From the NCBI RefSeq assembly GCF_018304765.1, contig NZ_CP072642.1, positions 2,137,819 to 2,201,818 of the forward strand: 64,000 bases of DNA, read 5' to 3'. Position 1 is the first letter of the stretch. The number at the start of each line of letters is the position of its first letter. This DNA comes from Chloracidobacterium sp. N. Its GTDB lineage: Bacteria > Acidobacteriota > Blastocatellia > Chloracidobacteriales > Chloracidobacteriaceae. The position numbers were made by a program, and so were the translations under genes. The notes under the pieces were generated by a model that was given only the letters and a program-made list of their open reading frames with translations, searched no databases and was not told where the DNA came from. Of this stretch, positions 38,697 to 48,107 are shown piece by piece.

Positions 38697-41603
38697 CTAC
38701 GCACCGGACAAAACCTGACGCAGGAAGCGCCCCGTGTGCGAAGCCGGCACGGCGGCAATGTCCTCCGGTGTACCCGTGGCAACCACTTCCCCGCCGCCTT
38801 CGCCCCCTTCGGGCCCCAAATCAATGATCCAGTCGGCCGTTTTGATGACTTCCAGATTATGCTCGATGACCACCAGCGACGCGCCGCTGGCCAGCAGTCG
38901 TTCAAAGACCTGAAGCAGGACGGCCACATCGGCCACGTGCAGGCCCGTCGTTGGCTCATCGAAGACAAACAGGGTGCCCTGACCGGCCCCTTCACTGAGG
39001 TGCGCCGCCAGCTTGAGCCGCTGGGCTTCGCCGCCCGAAAGGGTTGTCGCCGGCTGCCCCAGCCGCAGGTAGCCCAAACCCACTTCCGCAAGCCACCGCA
39101 GCCGGTCGGTCACTTTCCGCAGTCCGGCAAAGTGGGTGAGTGCCTCTGAAACAGTCAGGTGCAGCACGTCGTCAATGTTTTTTCCACGGAAGCGGATGTC
39201 CAGGATTTCCGGCTTGAAACGCTTCCCTCCACAGGTTTCGCAGGGCAGTTCGACATCGGCCAGAAACTGCATCTCCACTGTCACTGTGCCGGCGCCCTGG
39301 CAGGCTTCACAGCGCCCGCCGGCGATGTTGAACGAAAAATGTCCGGGGCCGAATCCGGCCTGCTGCGCTTCACGGGTCTGGGCAAAGGCTTCCCGAATGG
39401 CATCGTAGGCCTTGATGTACGTCGCCGGATTCGACCGTGACGAGCGCCCAATCGGCGACTGGTCAACGACAATCGTCCGGGTGATGTGTTCCTGCCCTTC
39501 AACAGACGTGCACACAGACGCGGCAGCTTCCGGCGACGCCAAAGCCGGACACAGCACCTCGTGGACGAGCGTGGATTTCCCCGACCCCGAAACGCCGGTC
39601 ACACAGGTCAGCACGCCCAGCGGAATGGTCACGCCAATGTGCTTGAGATTGTGAACGGCCGCCCCCTGCAGATGAATGGCCTGCCGCCATGGACGACGTG
39701 TTTTCGGCACAGGAATGCGCCGGTCGCCGCGCAGATAGGCTGCCGTCAGGGAACGTTCATCGCGCAGCAATGCCTCCTGCGGCCCCTGAAACACCACCTC
39801 GCCGCCGCGTTCTCCGGCGCCGGGGCCGATGTCCACGACATAATCCGCCGCGCGGATGGTGGCTTCATCGTGCTCGACAACCACAACCGTGTTGCCGCCA
39901 TCGCGCAGCCGTTCCAGCGCCCCGATGAGCCGGGCGGTGTCCCGTGGATGCAAGCCGATGCTGGGTTCGTCCAGCACGTAGAGCGCGCCGGTCATGGCCG
40001 CGCCCAGATGCGTGGCCAACTGCATGCGCTGCGCCTCGCCTCCCGACAGGGTCGAAGCCATCCGGTCGAGCGTCAGGTAGTCCAGCCCGACTTCACACAG
40101 AAAACGCAGGCGGCTGGTGATTTCTTCGAGCAGGCGGCGGGCGATGACGCGGGCTTCCGGGCCAAGCTGCTCTGGCAGCGCGGAAAACCAGTCCAGGGCG
40201 GCACGGATGGAGAGACCCACCACCGCCGGCAAATTCCGTCCGCCGACCTGCACCGCACAGGCTTCGCGGCGCAGCCGTCCGCCGTGACAGTCCGGGCAGA
40301 CGGTGTACCCCCGGTATCTGGCCAGCAGAACCCGGACGTAGAGCTTGTATTTTTTGGTTTCAAGCCAGGCGAAAACACCATTCACTCCCGGCCAGTCGCC
40401 CTGTGGTTCACCTTCGATGACCAACCGCTGCTGTTCAGCCGTCAGGCGCCGGAAGGGTGTTTGCCACGGGATGCCCTGCCGCCGGCACATGGCGCGCAGT
40501 TCGCGTTTGGCCCAGTCGAGCTGTGGCTTTTCAAAGGGATCAATCGCGCCTTCAGCCAGCGACCGCCCCGGATCGGGAATGACCTTCGCCATATCCACGC
40601 CAATCGTGCTGCCGAAGCCCTGGCAGGTCGGGCAGGCTCCGTAGGGGCTGTTGAAGCTGAACAGGCTGGGTTCGGGCGCCGGATAGTCCAACCGGCACGC
40701 CTTGCAGGCAAAACGTTCGCCAAAGCGGAGCGTTGCCGGTTGCGGCATCACCACGTGGACGGCCATTTCGCCGTTGCCCTCCCGGAAAGCCATTTCGACC
40801 GATTCCGTCAGCCGCGAAACGTCAGCGGCGCGCACGACCAGCCGATCCGCAATGACTTCCACGCCGTCGAGCGTCGGATGGGGAAAGTCATCCGGCGTGT
40901 TGAGTTCCAGCGGCTGCCCGCCGACGAGCAGCCGCCGGAAGCCACGTTGCAGGCAGCGCATCAGGTGGGCAACGGTCTGTTCGCGGGCGACCGCCCCGGA
41001 GCCACGGGCCGGACTCTTCCGGCCTCTGGCTCCGGGCTTTGCCCCGGACTTCGCGGCCGTCCCGGCCGGGGGCGTTGTCAGCAGGGGAAAGGTCACATAC
41101 AACCGGGCGCCTTCCGGCAGTTCCCGCATGACATCCCCGACGACGGACTGGGGTGTGTCCCGCCGTACCCGTGCGCCGCACTGGTGGCAAAACACCTCGC
41201 CAATCCGGGCGTAGAGCAGTCGCAGGTAGTCGTAAATCTCCGTCTGGGTGGCGACGGTCGAGCGCGGCTGGCGGGTCTGGTTCCGCTGCTGGACGGCAAT
41301 CGCCGGACAGATACCCGTAATTTCATCCACATCGGGCTTGGGCAGGCGTTCGAGAAACTGGCGGGCGTAAGCCGAAAGCGACTCGACATAGCGCCGGTAG
41401 CCTTCGGCATACAGCGTATCGAACGCCAGCGACGACTTCCCCGAACCGCTCACGCCGGTGATGACGGTGAGCTTTTCGTAGGGAATCGCAACGGTGATGT
41501 TCCTGAGATTGTGAACCCGCGCGCCGCGAATGACGATTGGCTCAGCAGCCGCAGGCGGGGACACCGCACAGGCAGCAGCAGGTGAAGTGGCAGCGTCTGG
41601 CAT
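38697..41603 (-). CDS. uvrA: Excinuclease ABC subunit A (UvrA)
   Basis: The damage-recognition ATPase of nucleotide-excision repair, working with UvrB and UvrC. It is 968 aa with two ABC modules. Walker A motifs are GVSGSGKSSLAFDTL and GVSGSGKSTLVHEVL. ABC signatures are TLSGGEAQRMQLATHLG and TLSGGEAQRLKLAAHLS. Cys pairs for zinc sites are visible (CHQCGARV; CKACRLDYP with CPTCQGFG; CEACQGAGTV with CETCGGKRF). A basic Gly/Arg/Lys stretch near residue 175 (GAKPGARGRKSPARG) is an unusual insertion within the first module. It follows msrA by 12 bp. uvrC is in the same window at 56294, but uvrB is not seen. Confidence 0.97.
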   Translation of the reverse strand: MPDAATSPAAACAVSPPAAAEPIVIRGARVHNLRNITVAIPYEKLTVITGVSGSGKSSLAFDTLYAEGYRRYVESLSAYARQFLERLPKPDVDEITGICPAIAVQQRNQTRQPRSTVATQTEIYDYLRLLYARIGEVFCHQCGARVRRDTPQSVVGDVMRELPEGARLYVTFPLLTTPPAGTAAKSGAKPGARGRKSPARGSGAVAREQTVAHLMRCLQRGFRRLLVGGQPLELNTPDDFPHPTLDGVEVIADRLVVRAADVSRLTESVEMAFREGNGEMAVHVVMPQPATLRFGERFACKACRLDYPAPEPSLFSFNSPYGACPTCQGFGSTIGVDMAKVIPDPGRSLAEGAIDPFEKPQLDWAKRELRAMCRRQGIPWQTPFRRLTAEQQRLVIEGEPQGDWPGVNGVFAWLETKKYKLYVRVLLARYRGYTVCPDCHGGRLRREACAVQVGGRNLPAVVGLSIRAALDWFSALPEQLGPEARVIARRLLEEITSRLRFLCEVGLDYLTLDRMASTLSGGEAQRMQLATHLGAAMTGALYVLDEPSIGLHPRDTARLIGALERLRDGGNTVVVVEHDEATIRAADYVVDIGPGAGERGGEVVFQGPQEALLRDERSLTAAYLRGDRRIPVPKTRRPWRQAIHLQGAAVHNLKHIGVTIPLGVLTCVTGVSGSGKSTLVHEVLCPALASPEAAASVCTSVEGQEHITRTIVVDQSPIGRSSRSNPATYIKAYDAIREAFAQTREAQQAGFGPGHFSFNIAGGRCEACQGAGTVTVEMQFLADVELPCETCGGKRFKPEILDIRFRGKNIDDVLHLTVSEALTHFAGLRKVTDRLRWLAEVGLGYLRLGQPATTLSGGEAQRLKLAAHLSEGAGQGTLFVFDEPTTGLHVADVAVLLQVFERLLASGASLVVIEHNLEVIKTADWIIDLGPEGGEGGGEVVATGTPEDIAAVPASHTGRFLRQVLSGA

Positions 41604-41615
41604 CGGAACGCAGGG

Positions 41616-42158
41616 TCAGGCTTTGACTTTCTCAAGGAATTGCTTGCGGAACTTGGCTACCTTGGGGGCAACGACCGCCACGCAATACGGCTGGTATGGA
41701 TGGCGGGCAAAGTAGTTCTGGTGATAATCCTCAGCCGGGTAAAAGTTCCGCAGCGGCTCGATTTCGGTCACGATGGGTGCATCGAAGACTTGTTCCGCCG
41801 TCAAGGCATCGACGACCTGCCGCGCCGTCTCATGCTGGGCCGGCGTCAGGTAGTAAATCCCCGAACGGTACTGGGTGCCCACATCCGCGCCCTGCCGGTT
41901 CAGCGTCGTCGGGTCGTGGATGACGAAAAAGACGTTGAGCAGGTCCCGGTATGACACCTCGTTCGGATCGAAGGTGATTTCAACGGCTTCGGCATAGCCT
42001 GTCGTCCCGGAACAGACCTGCTGGTAGGTGGGGTTGGGCGTGTGTCCGTTGGCATAGCCGGAAACGACCTTTTCCACGCCGCGCATGCCGAGATACACGG
42101 CTTCCAGACACCAAAAGCAGCCGCCGGCAAGCACGGCGACTTCACGGGATGCAGTCAT
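41616..42158 (-). CDS. msrA: Peptide-methionine (S)-S-oxide reductase MsrA
   Basis: Reduces oxidised methionine in proteins. It is 180 aa with the catalytic motif [11 protein letters not shown] (Cys14, Cys17). Family segments [30 protein letters not shown] and [17 protein letters not shown] are intact. The C-terminus ([18 protein letters not shown]) carries another Cys that could act as resolving residue. GAGGAG precedes the ATG. It overlaps the upstream CDF gene by 4 bp (ATGA), indicating an operon. Confidence 0.96.
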   Translation of the reverse strand: MTASREVAVLAGGCFWCLEAVYLGMRGVEKVVSGYANGHTPNPTYQQVCSGTTGYAEAVEITFDPNEVSYRDLLNVFFVIHDPTTLNRQGADVGTQYRSGIYYLTPAQHETARQVVDALTAEQVFDAPIVTEIEPLRNFYPAEDYHQNYFARHPYQPYCVAVVAPKVAKFRKQFLEKVKA

Positions 42159-43078
42159 GCGGATAGCTCCTCTGCCTTGACATCGCCCGGCGTACGGACT
42201 TCGGCCGGTTCAAGGTGAATTGTGATGTGGGCCAGACCGTACATCTGCCGAATCTGGGTTTCCAGAAGGTCACTGGTGGCGTGGGCGCGGCGCAAGTCGT
42301 CATGCCGGAAAACCAGGGTGAGTTCCGCAAAGCCATAGGCGCCGCGTCCGCGGGACCGGACGTGGCGGACCTCCACGACATCCGGGTGCTGACGCGCCAG
42401 GGCGATGAGCTGTTCATCCTCCACGGCCGCCGTATCCATCAGCTCGTTGATGGCCGTCACCAGGACGTGATACGCGCCCCAACCGACCGCCGCGACAACC
42501 GCCAGCGACACCACCGGATCGAGCCACGTCCAACCCAACCACATCCCCACCAACCCCACGAGCACGCCCACCGTGACATACACATCGCTCAGCGTGTGCT
42601 GGGCATCGGCCAGCAGAAAAGGACTGCCGAGTTGCTGCCCGGCGCGCCGTTCGTACCAGACGACCAGCAGGTTGACGACCAGCGTACCGAGCATGACGGT
42701 AAAGGTCAGCGGCGTCAGCGCCAGCGATACGGTCGCCCCGGCCCAGAGCCGCAGCACGGCTTCGCGTCCGATTTCGTAGGCCACCACACCCATCACGGCC
42801 GACACGACGAAAGCGCCGATGGGTTCGAGCTTGGCGTGGCCGTAAGGGTGTTCGCGGTCCGGCGGTTTGGCAGCCGCCCGGATGAGCCAGATGCCGACGA
42901 GATTGTTGGCCGCGTCAGTCAGCGAGTGAACGGCATCGCTCAGCACGGCCAGCGAGCCGGCCCACCATCCAGCCAGCGCCTTGGCCACGACGACGGCCAG
43001 ATTGGCGACGAGCAATCGCCAAAGCACACGCCGGACAGCAGCCGAAGTGATGGGCGCTGGAGCATCCGTGGCGGACAT
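42155..43078 (-). CDS. Cation diffusion facilitator (CDF) family metal transporter
   Basis: A 307-aa inner-membrane metal/proton antiporter, probably for divalent cations such as zinc, cobalt or iron. It has six predicted helices. The metal-site motifs are intact: [13 protein letters not shown] in helix 2 and [13 protein letters not shown] in helix 5, both of the HxxxD type. The C-terminal cytoplasmic domain (about 210-300) includes [20 protein letters not shown] and ITIHLEPAE. Metal specificity cannot be read from the sequence. It precedes and overlaps msrA. Confidence 0.92.
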   Translation of the reverse strand: MSATDAPAPITSAAVRRVLWRLLVANLAVVVAKALAGWWAGSLAVLSDAVHSLTDAANNLVGIWLIRAAAKPPDREHPYGHAKLEPIGAFVVSAVMGVVAYEIGREAVLRLWAGATVSLALTPLTFTVMLGTLVVNLLVVWYERRAGQQLGSPFLLADAQHTLSDVYVTVGVLVGLVGMWLGWTWLDPVVSLAVVAAVGWGAYHVLVTAINELMDTAAVEDEQLIALARQHPDVVEVRHVRSRGRGAYGFAELTLVFRHDDLRRAHATSDLLETQIRQMYGLAHITIHLEPAEVRTPGDVKAEELSA

Positions 43079-43172
43079 AACCAGCCCATGAAATCACGTC
43101 CCGGCCGGTGCCGTCCATGTTCCCGCAGCCCCCGGCGCGGTTGTGGTTGCGTGTGCTGTTTCCAGGCCGGAT

Positions 43173-43571
43173 TCAGGCGGTACGTTCGGCCGGCGTCCAC
43201 GCTCTGGCGGCAGCCGGACGCACCGGAAACATCACGACCCGCGTCATGTCGGGAACCAGCGCCGTCTTTGGCGGGCCAAACCGGGCCAGAACCAAATCCG
43301 CCAGCGCCCGGAGCCGGGGCTGCGTGTTCGGCGTCCCGGAGACTTTCCAGACCACGATCCGCCGCGCCGTATCAAAGGCGGTCAGCACGGTTGGCATCCC
43401 TTCACGTCCACCGGTGAGCGTATAGCGCACGCCTTCATCATCGGCGACGAAGCGCATCACCGGCGCCGCCGCCACCGCCTGCCAGCACAACACACCCTGC
43501 CGGGTGTGCGCTTCGAGTCGGGCGATGCCTTCAGCTACCTGCCGCGAAAGGGACGTGTGCTCATCAACCAT
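43173..43571 (-). CDS. Unknown 132-aa protein
   Basis: From the ATG at 43571, preceded by GGAG; an earlier in-frame start at 43610 is possible. No signal peptide or domain is recognised. The middle ([36 protein letters not shown]) looks alpha/beta. It is 94 bp upstream of the CDF gene on the same strand and diverges from the thiolase gene. The function is unknown. Confidence 0.5.
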   Translation of the reverse strand: MVDEHTSLSRQVAEGIARLEAHTRQGVLCWQAVAAAPVMRFVADDEGVRYTLTGGREGMPTVLTAFDTARRIVVWKVSGTPNTQPRLRALADLVLARFGPPKTALVPDMTRVVMFPVRPAAARAWTPAERTA

Positions 43572-43664
43572 GCTTTGCTCCACCAGAACAACCGTAGTCT
43601 GTCCAACCAAAAGTGGCTTATAGTAGGGCTACGTCATGATTCCTTCTGCGAGAAAGCATCCACA

Positions 43665-44846
43665 ATGCCAACTTCCGTCATTCTTTCCGCCGTCCGTCTC
43701 CCGATTGGGAAGTTTCAGGGTTCGCTCAAATCCTTCACGGCTCCGATGCTTGGCGCGCACGCCGTGCGGGCCGCCGTCGAACGCGCCGGGATTGATGCCG
43801 TCCAGGTGGACGAAGTCATCATGGGCTGCGTCCTCCAGGCCGGACTCGGCCAGAATCCGGCGCGGCAGGCCGCCCTGCGTGCCGGACTTCCGCCCGCTGT
43901 GGCGGCACTCACGGTCAATCAGGTGTGCGGTTCAGGACTCCGTGCGGTCATGCTGGCCGCGCAGGCCATTCAGGCCGGAGATGCCGAGTATGTCGTCGCC
44001 GGCGGGATGGAATCCATGACCAATGCGCCTTACGTCCTGCCCAAGGCGCGGGAGGGCTACCGGATGGGCCACGGCGAAATGCTCGATGTCATGATTCACG
44101 ACGGCCTGTGGTGCACCTTTGAAAACTGGCACATGGGCTGCACGGCGGAAGTCGTTGCCGAACGCTATGGCATTTCACGGGAAGCGCAGGACGCTTTTGC
44201 CGCCGGCTCCCAGGCCAAAGCCGTTGCCGCCCAGCAGGTGGGAGCCTTTCGGGCCGAAATCGAGCCGGTGACGATTCCGCAGCGCAAAGGCGATCCGCTT
44301 GTTTTTGCCGAAGATGAGGGACCGCGCGCCGATACGACGGCCGCCGCCCTGGCCAAGCTCAAGCCGGTTTTTCAGCCGGACGGGACGGTGACGGCCGGCA
44401 ATGCCTCCACCATCAATGATGGCGCGGCGGCTGTGGTCGTCACCTCGGAATCCCAGGCCGCACGTCTGGGACGCCAGCCCATGGCACGCATCGTGGCCCA
44501 GGCAATGAGCGGCATCGAACCGAAGCTCATCATGATGGCTCCGGTGGAAGCCACCCGGCGCGTCCTGGCCAAGGCCGGCTGGAAGGTCGAAGATGTGGAT
44601 TTGTTCGAGTTCAACGAAGCCTTTGCTGCGCAGGCCATTGCTGTCACGCAGGAAGTCGGCGCTGATCCGGCGCGGGTCAACGTCAACGGCGGGGCCATTG
44701 CGCTGGGGCATCCCATCGGCGCCAGTGGAGCGCGCGTCCTGGTGACGCTTCTGCACGCGCTCCAGGCCCGCCAGGCCAAGCGGGGCGTCGCGGCCCTGTG
44801 TCTGGGCGGCGGCAATGCTGTCGCTCTGGCCGTTGAGCGCGACTGA
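43665..44846 (+). CDS. Acetyl-CoA C-acetyltransferase (thiolase)
   Basis: A 393-aa biosynthetic or degradative thiolase that joins or cleaves acetyl-CoA units. The frame is open upstream, but the ATG at 43665 matches the family start ([19 protein letters not shown]). Catalytic residues are present: Cys88 ([11 protein letters not shown]), His349 ([13 protein letters not shown]) and Cys379 (CLGGGNA). The motif [20 protein letters not shown] and [11 protein letters not shown] are standard. It is followed 29 bp later by an AtuA-C-like small gene. Direction (ketone body, butanoate or fatty-acid metabolism) is not decided by sequence. Confidence 0.95.
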   Translation: MPTSVILSAVRLPIGKFQGSLKSFTAPMLGAHAVRAAVERAGIDAVQVDEVIMGCVLQAGLGQNPARQAALRAGLPPAVAALTVNQVCGSGLRAVMLAAQAIQAGDAEYVVAGGMESMTNAPYVLPKAREGYRMGHGEMLDVMIHDGLWCTFENWHMGCTAEVVAERYGISREAQDAFAAGSQAKAVAAQQVGAFRAEIEPVTIPQRKGDPLVFAEDEGPRADTTAAALAKLKPVFQPDGTVTAGNASTINDGAAAVVVTSESQAARLGRQPMARIVAQAMSGIEPKLIMMAPVEATRRVLAKAGWKVEDVDLFEFNEAFAAQAIAVTQEVGADPARVNVNGGAIALGHPIGASGARVLVTLLHALQARQAKRGVAALCLGGGNAVALAVERD

Positions 44847-44875
44847 AAACCAAAACCGGAATGGGGAGATGCCGT

Positions 44876-45220
44876 ATGCGAGTCAGGCTTTTCGACATTG
44901 CCCATGCCCGTTCGGGCGACAAGGGCGACACGTCCAACATCGGTCTCATTGCCCGCCGCCCGGAGTTTTATCCGGTGCTGTGTGAGCAGGTCACAGCCGA
45001 GCGCGTCAAAGCACATTTTGCCGAGCTGTGTCACGGCCCGGTCGAGCGGTATGAACTGCCCAACCTCGAAGCCCTTAACTTTCTGCTTCACAAGGCGTTG
45101 GGTGGCGGCGGCACGGTCTCGCTGCGCAGCGATGCCCAGGGGAAAACGTACAGCACGGCTCTGCTGCGTATGGAAGTTGAGCTTCCCGAACACCTGGCGC
45201 ACTTGGTCAACCCGGCGTAA
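44876..45220 (+). CDS. AtuA C-terminal-domain-like small protein
   Basis: A 114-aa protein from the ATG at 44876, with GGGGAG upstream. It matches the small C-terminal domain found in AtuA-type proteins of acyclic terpene utilisation: [20 protein letters not shown] at the start, then [20 protein letters not shown]. Here it is a stand-alone protein next to a thiolase. Its exact role is unknown; a subunit or helper in acyl-CoA metabolism is inferred from the context only. Confidence 0.75.
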   Translation: MRVRLFDIAHARSGDKGDTSNIGLIARRPEFYPVLCEQVTAERVKAHFAELCHGPVERYELPNLEALNFLLHKALGGGGTVSLRSDAQGKTYSTALLRMEVELPEHLAHLVNPA

Positions 45221-45352
45221 GACAGGCATTCCGCGGCCGGGCTGGCAACCGGGCCGCGACTTTCTTTTTTGCCTAATGTGTTTTCTCATGCGTCTTCGTC
45301 CCGCACGACCTGTGTTATGTTTCCTGCACATCACACGCGATGACATTCCACT

Positions 45353-46831
45353 ATGGATCGTTTCACTTCGCTTGAGGCCTTCGTCGTCGGCGTCGAAGAC
45401 CACACGACGTTGCTCAGGCTTTATCTGGAACGGCTGCGCCGCGCGCCGCACAATCCGGCCTACCACCTGGCGGTCTGTGAGCACACGGACGAACTGCTGA
45501 CGGCCGTCCGCGAGCTGCACCGCGACCAGAACAACCTGTCGCCACACACCCGCGAGGGCGTCGAGGCGCTGCTGTCTCTGGCGGAAGCCGGTGCAGCCTT
45601 GGCGTTGCGTCTGGCCAGCTTTGCCCCGGAACAGCAAACGTCGGCACTCGATGGGCTGACCCAGGCCACGACCTGCTTTGTGGATATGGTGCGCACAATG
45701 AGCGACACAGGCCGGGTGATAGAAGTTTCCCTGACGCATCAGATTACCCAGCGGCTTCAGGGCTTCCTTGCCGCGCCGCTGTCAGCCACGCCCGACACCA
45801 ACCAACAGACGCGACGGATTACCACCGAAGTCACCTTCGACGGCAATGAAGACCCCTTCGATGACCTTGCCGTGGACCTTGACGACGACTTTCTCGATGA
45901 CGTGATCGGCAGTCTCGAAGGAGCTTTTGATGCGGCCACGCATCCAACGTCGGAGTTCGCCCTGCCGGAAGGCGTCTGGCAGTCCGAAACCGAACCCGGC
46001 GTTCCCGCTGAAGTGCGGCAACTGTTCGCGGACATTGCCACGGGCTACGTCCAGCCCATCAAGGATTTCATCACTGAACTGCGCAAAGGGGCCTTCGCCC
46101 GCGACTGGCTGGAAGCCTGCCGTCCGGCCGTGGTGAACCTGCGGCGTGCCTCACAGTCCATTGCCTTCACCGATCTGAGCATCCGGCTGGAACGCCTGGA
46201 AGCCGTGCTGCTTCAGGACCACAGCGAAGGCGACCGGCGGCGCTACGGCCGGCACTGGAAGCTGCGCGTCCTGAGCGCTTATGCCGATCTGGAGGATTAC
46301 CTGCCCGCGACCTTCTTCATTCCGCCGGCCCCAACGTCATCAGAGAGCATCGTGCTGACAACACTGCTCAAGCAGGTTGAAGGTGTCGGGCAAAAAACCA
46401 TCCAGAAACTGTTTGCAGCCGGGATGTCGCGCCTCGAAAGCTACACCACCGGGCTGCCAAGCGATATTGCCCTTGCCGCCGGAATCAAACGCACCCTGGC
46501 TGAGCGCATCTGTCAGCGCATTGACGCCTATCTGCGGGCCCGTGAAACCACCGACACCGCCGGGCCACAACGCCTGCTGGGATTGGTCGAAGAACTCAAG
46601 CAGCGTCAGTTTGAGTTCAAGCGGGCAACCCTTGAAGAATGGTATCGCCGGACGGACTCAGCCGAGAAAAAACGCTGCCGCAAGGCCCGCCAGGAAACCA
46701 TGTGGCGCATCAACATTGCCCTGGTGGAGCTGGAACAACTCGATGTCCTGCACGAAATCCGCAACGCCGTTTTTGACAAACGCATCCGGCGGCTGGAAGA
46801 ACTGGTCGCTACGCTGTTGAGAACGCCATGA
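45353..46831 (+). CDS. Unknown 492-aa protein with a helix-hairpin-helix-like region
   Basis: A mostly helical cytosolic protein with no recognised family. An acidic middle ([20 protein letters not shown]) separates a helical N-terminus from a C-terminal half. Residues about 340-390 resemble helix-hairpin-helix DNA-binding segments ([38 protein letters not shown]). The last 80 residues look like a charged coiled coil. It overlaps the next gene by 4 bp (ATGA), so it is the first gene of an operon with the receiver-like protein. Confidence 0.65.
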   Translation: MDRFTSLEAFVVGVEDHTTLLRLYLERLRRAPHNPAYHLAVCEHTDELLTAVRELHRDQNNLSPHTREGVEALLSLAEAGAALALRLASFAPEQQTSALDGLTQATTCFVDMVRTMSDTGRVIEVSLTHQITQRLQGFLAAPLSATPDTNQQTRRITTEVTFDGNEDPFDDLAVDLDDDFLDDVIGSLEGAFDAATHPTSEFALPEGVWQSETEPGVPAEVRQLFADIATGYVQPIKDFITELRKGAFARDWLEACRPAVVNLRRASQSIAFTDLSIRLERLEAVLLQDHSEGDRRRYGRHWKLRVLSAYADLEDYLPATFFIPPAPTSSESIVLTTLLKQVEGVGQKTIQKLFAAGMSRLESYTTGLPSDIALAAGIKRTLAERICQRIDAYLRARETTDTAGPQRLLGLVEELKQRQFEFKRATLEEWYRRTDSAEKKRCRKARQETMWRINIALVELEQLDVLHEIRNAVFDKRIRRLEELVATLLRTP

Positions 46832-47562
46832 GCCTTGTTCGTCACCAGACCATTTTGTTTGTGGGAAGCGACCCGGAAACGGCGCAGCTCATCAACAAAA
46901 CCCTGACGCTGGCCGGCTACCACGTTCTGGTGGCAGATGACCCAAACACGGCGCATACGCTGTCTGACCAGCCCCCAACGCTCATCATTGCGGATACCAC
47001 GCCGGGCGTCGGGGAACTGGCCCCGGCCCGCATCATGCGGGAGCGGTTCGTCACCACGCCGATCATTGCCCTGACGCGCCTGCCGGATGAGATTCTCTCC
47101 CGCGCCATGGAGCGGCTGCGGCTTTCTTCACTGGTCAAACCCGTGACGCCGGCACTGCTGCTGGCCACGGTGGCCGACGAAATCGAGTGGTCGCAAAACC
47201 AGGGTTCACACACCCGCATCACCTCGCCACTCGAAACCATTGACATCAGCGAAGACCTCGTTTTCCTGCTGGGCGATCCCCGGTTCGCACCGCCACTCGA
47301 TGTTGCCTACCGCCGCACACCGGCTATGGAATCGGCCATGGCCGCGGCCAAACTCTCTCCCTCGAATGTGACGCTGCTCGACCTGTTCGACGGTCAGAAC
47401 TCCCTGGCCGACATCATTGCCAACCTGCCGCACCTCGAACCCAAGATTCTGTTCCTGGCGACCTACCTCGTGCGGGTTGGGTGGCTTGTGCCGTGGTCGG
47501 CTGAGCTTACGGACGAACCCTCGCAAGAGGATGCCCAGAAAGATAGAATGGCTGGGCTATGA
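46828..47562 (+). CDS. Response-regulator receiver-like protein with unknown C-terminal domain
   Basis: A 244-aa protein. The N-terminal 120 residues follow a CheY-type fold: TILFVGSDPETAQLINKTL, LIIADTTPG (phosphoacceptor Asp), TTPIIALTRLPDE and SSLVKPVTP (conserved Lys). The acidic pair near the N-terminus is weak (one Asp in GSDPE), so phosphorylation is plausible but not certain. The C-terminal half (LLDLFDGQNSLADIIANLPH) has no known output domain. It overlaps both neighbours by 4 bp, so it is translationally coupled in the operon. Confidence 0.75.
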   Translation: MSLVRHQTILFVGSDPETAQLINKTLTLAGYHVLVADDPNTAHTLSDQPPTLIIADTTPGVGELAPARIMRERFVTTPIIALTRLPDEILSRAMERLRLSSLVKPVTPALLLATVADEIEWSQNQGSHTRITSPLETIDISEDLVFLLGDPRFAPPLDVAYRRTPAMESAMAAAKLSPSNVTLLDLFDGQNSLADIIANLPHLEPKILFLATYLVRVGWLVPWSAELTDEPSQEDAQKDRMAGL

Positions 47563-47816
47563 ACATAGATGTCATTCTGTGGGCCAAGGAAGTCGAAGTG
47601 CGCGGGCTGCCGCGCGAACTGGAAACCGAATACGAAGGTCGGGGCGCTTTCTGGGTGACACGCGGGCTGCGGATGACGCGCAGCCTGTTTGAACTTCTTG
47701 AAATCGAACACCCGGAGCTGACCTTTCGGAAGTATGAAGTTCCCCGGCCGCCCGCGGCCGGACAGCCGGAGGCACCACGTCAGGGAGAAGCTGTGATGTC
47801 AACTACCCCGCCCTAA
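47559..47816 (+). CDS. Small protein of unknown function; last five codons come from the IscB element
   Basis: An 85-aa product (MNIDVILWAKEVEVRGLPRE). The last residues STTPP and the stop are encoded by the first left-end unit of the element at 47798; codon 80 straddles the junction. On the reconstructed empty site the gene would end two codons after Val79, with TGA overlapping the next gene's ATG. No domain is recognised. It is coupled to the receiver-like gene by ATGA. Confidence 0.65.
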   Translation: MNIDVILWAKEVEVRGLPRELETEYEGRGAFWVTRGLRMTRSLFELLEIEHPELTFRKYEVPRPPAAGQPEAPRQGEAVMSTTPP

Positions 47817-47859
47817 AGGGCGGAGCTTGTCAACTACCCCGGCCCCAAGGCCGGAGCTT
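47798..47859 (+). repeat. Tandem 31-bp left-end units with covarying hairpins
   Basis: Two adjacent 31-bp units, 47798-47828 and 47829-47859. Both begin GTCAACTACCCC and end GGAGCTT. The central 12 bp differ but stay palindromic: CCGCCC-TAAA-GGGCGG in the first, CCGGCC-CCAA-GGCCGG in the second. The stem is thus conserved by compensating changes. Confidence 0.85.
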
Positions 47860-48101
47860 TGGGAGCAGGCTGGGTTGACCAGGGAAAGCGGTAGCCAATC
47901 CGCTACGTTTGCAACAGGTCGTTGAGACCCACTCCGGGATGCTTCCTCAGTCCCGGACACTGGAAGGTGGGGATCATGCTGGTGAAAGGTAAAGCGCCGA
48001 AGGTTCTCATCGCTTCCGCAAGGAAGGAGCCGGTTGCAGACATTCCCGAGGGGAGATGGGCAGAAATGCCCACAAGGCCCGTAAGGGCGGTTTGAAAGGA
48101 G
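47798..48101 (+). ncRNA. omegaRNA (HEARO-type) scaffold upstream of iscB
   Basis: The roughly 300 nt between the left end and iscB has no gene but many potential stems. Examples are TCCGGGA / TCCCGGA (47933-47957), inside a longer CCCAC / GTGGG helix, and three hairpins with GNRA-type tetraloops. These are CTTCC-GCAA-GGAAG (48013-48026), TGGGCA-GAAA-TGCCCA (48057-48072) and GCCC-GTAA-GGGC (48077-48088). The layout and position match HEARO RNAs, later recognised as IscB guide RNAs. The 5' guide would come from 47782-47797, outside the element. Exact ends are inferred. Confidence 0.8.
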
Positions 48102-48107
48102 TTGAAC

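Noticed and set aside
39486-41585. A 699-codon open frame on the plus strand
   Set aside because: It is the antisense shadow of uvrA; the composition is unlike a real protein and there is no ribosome-binding site.
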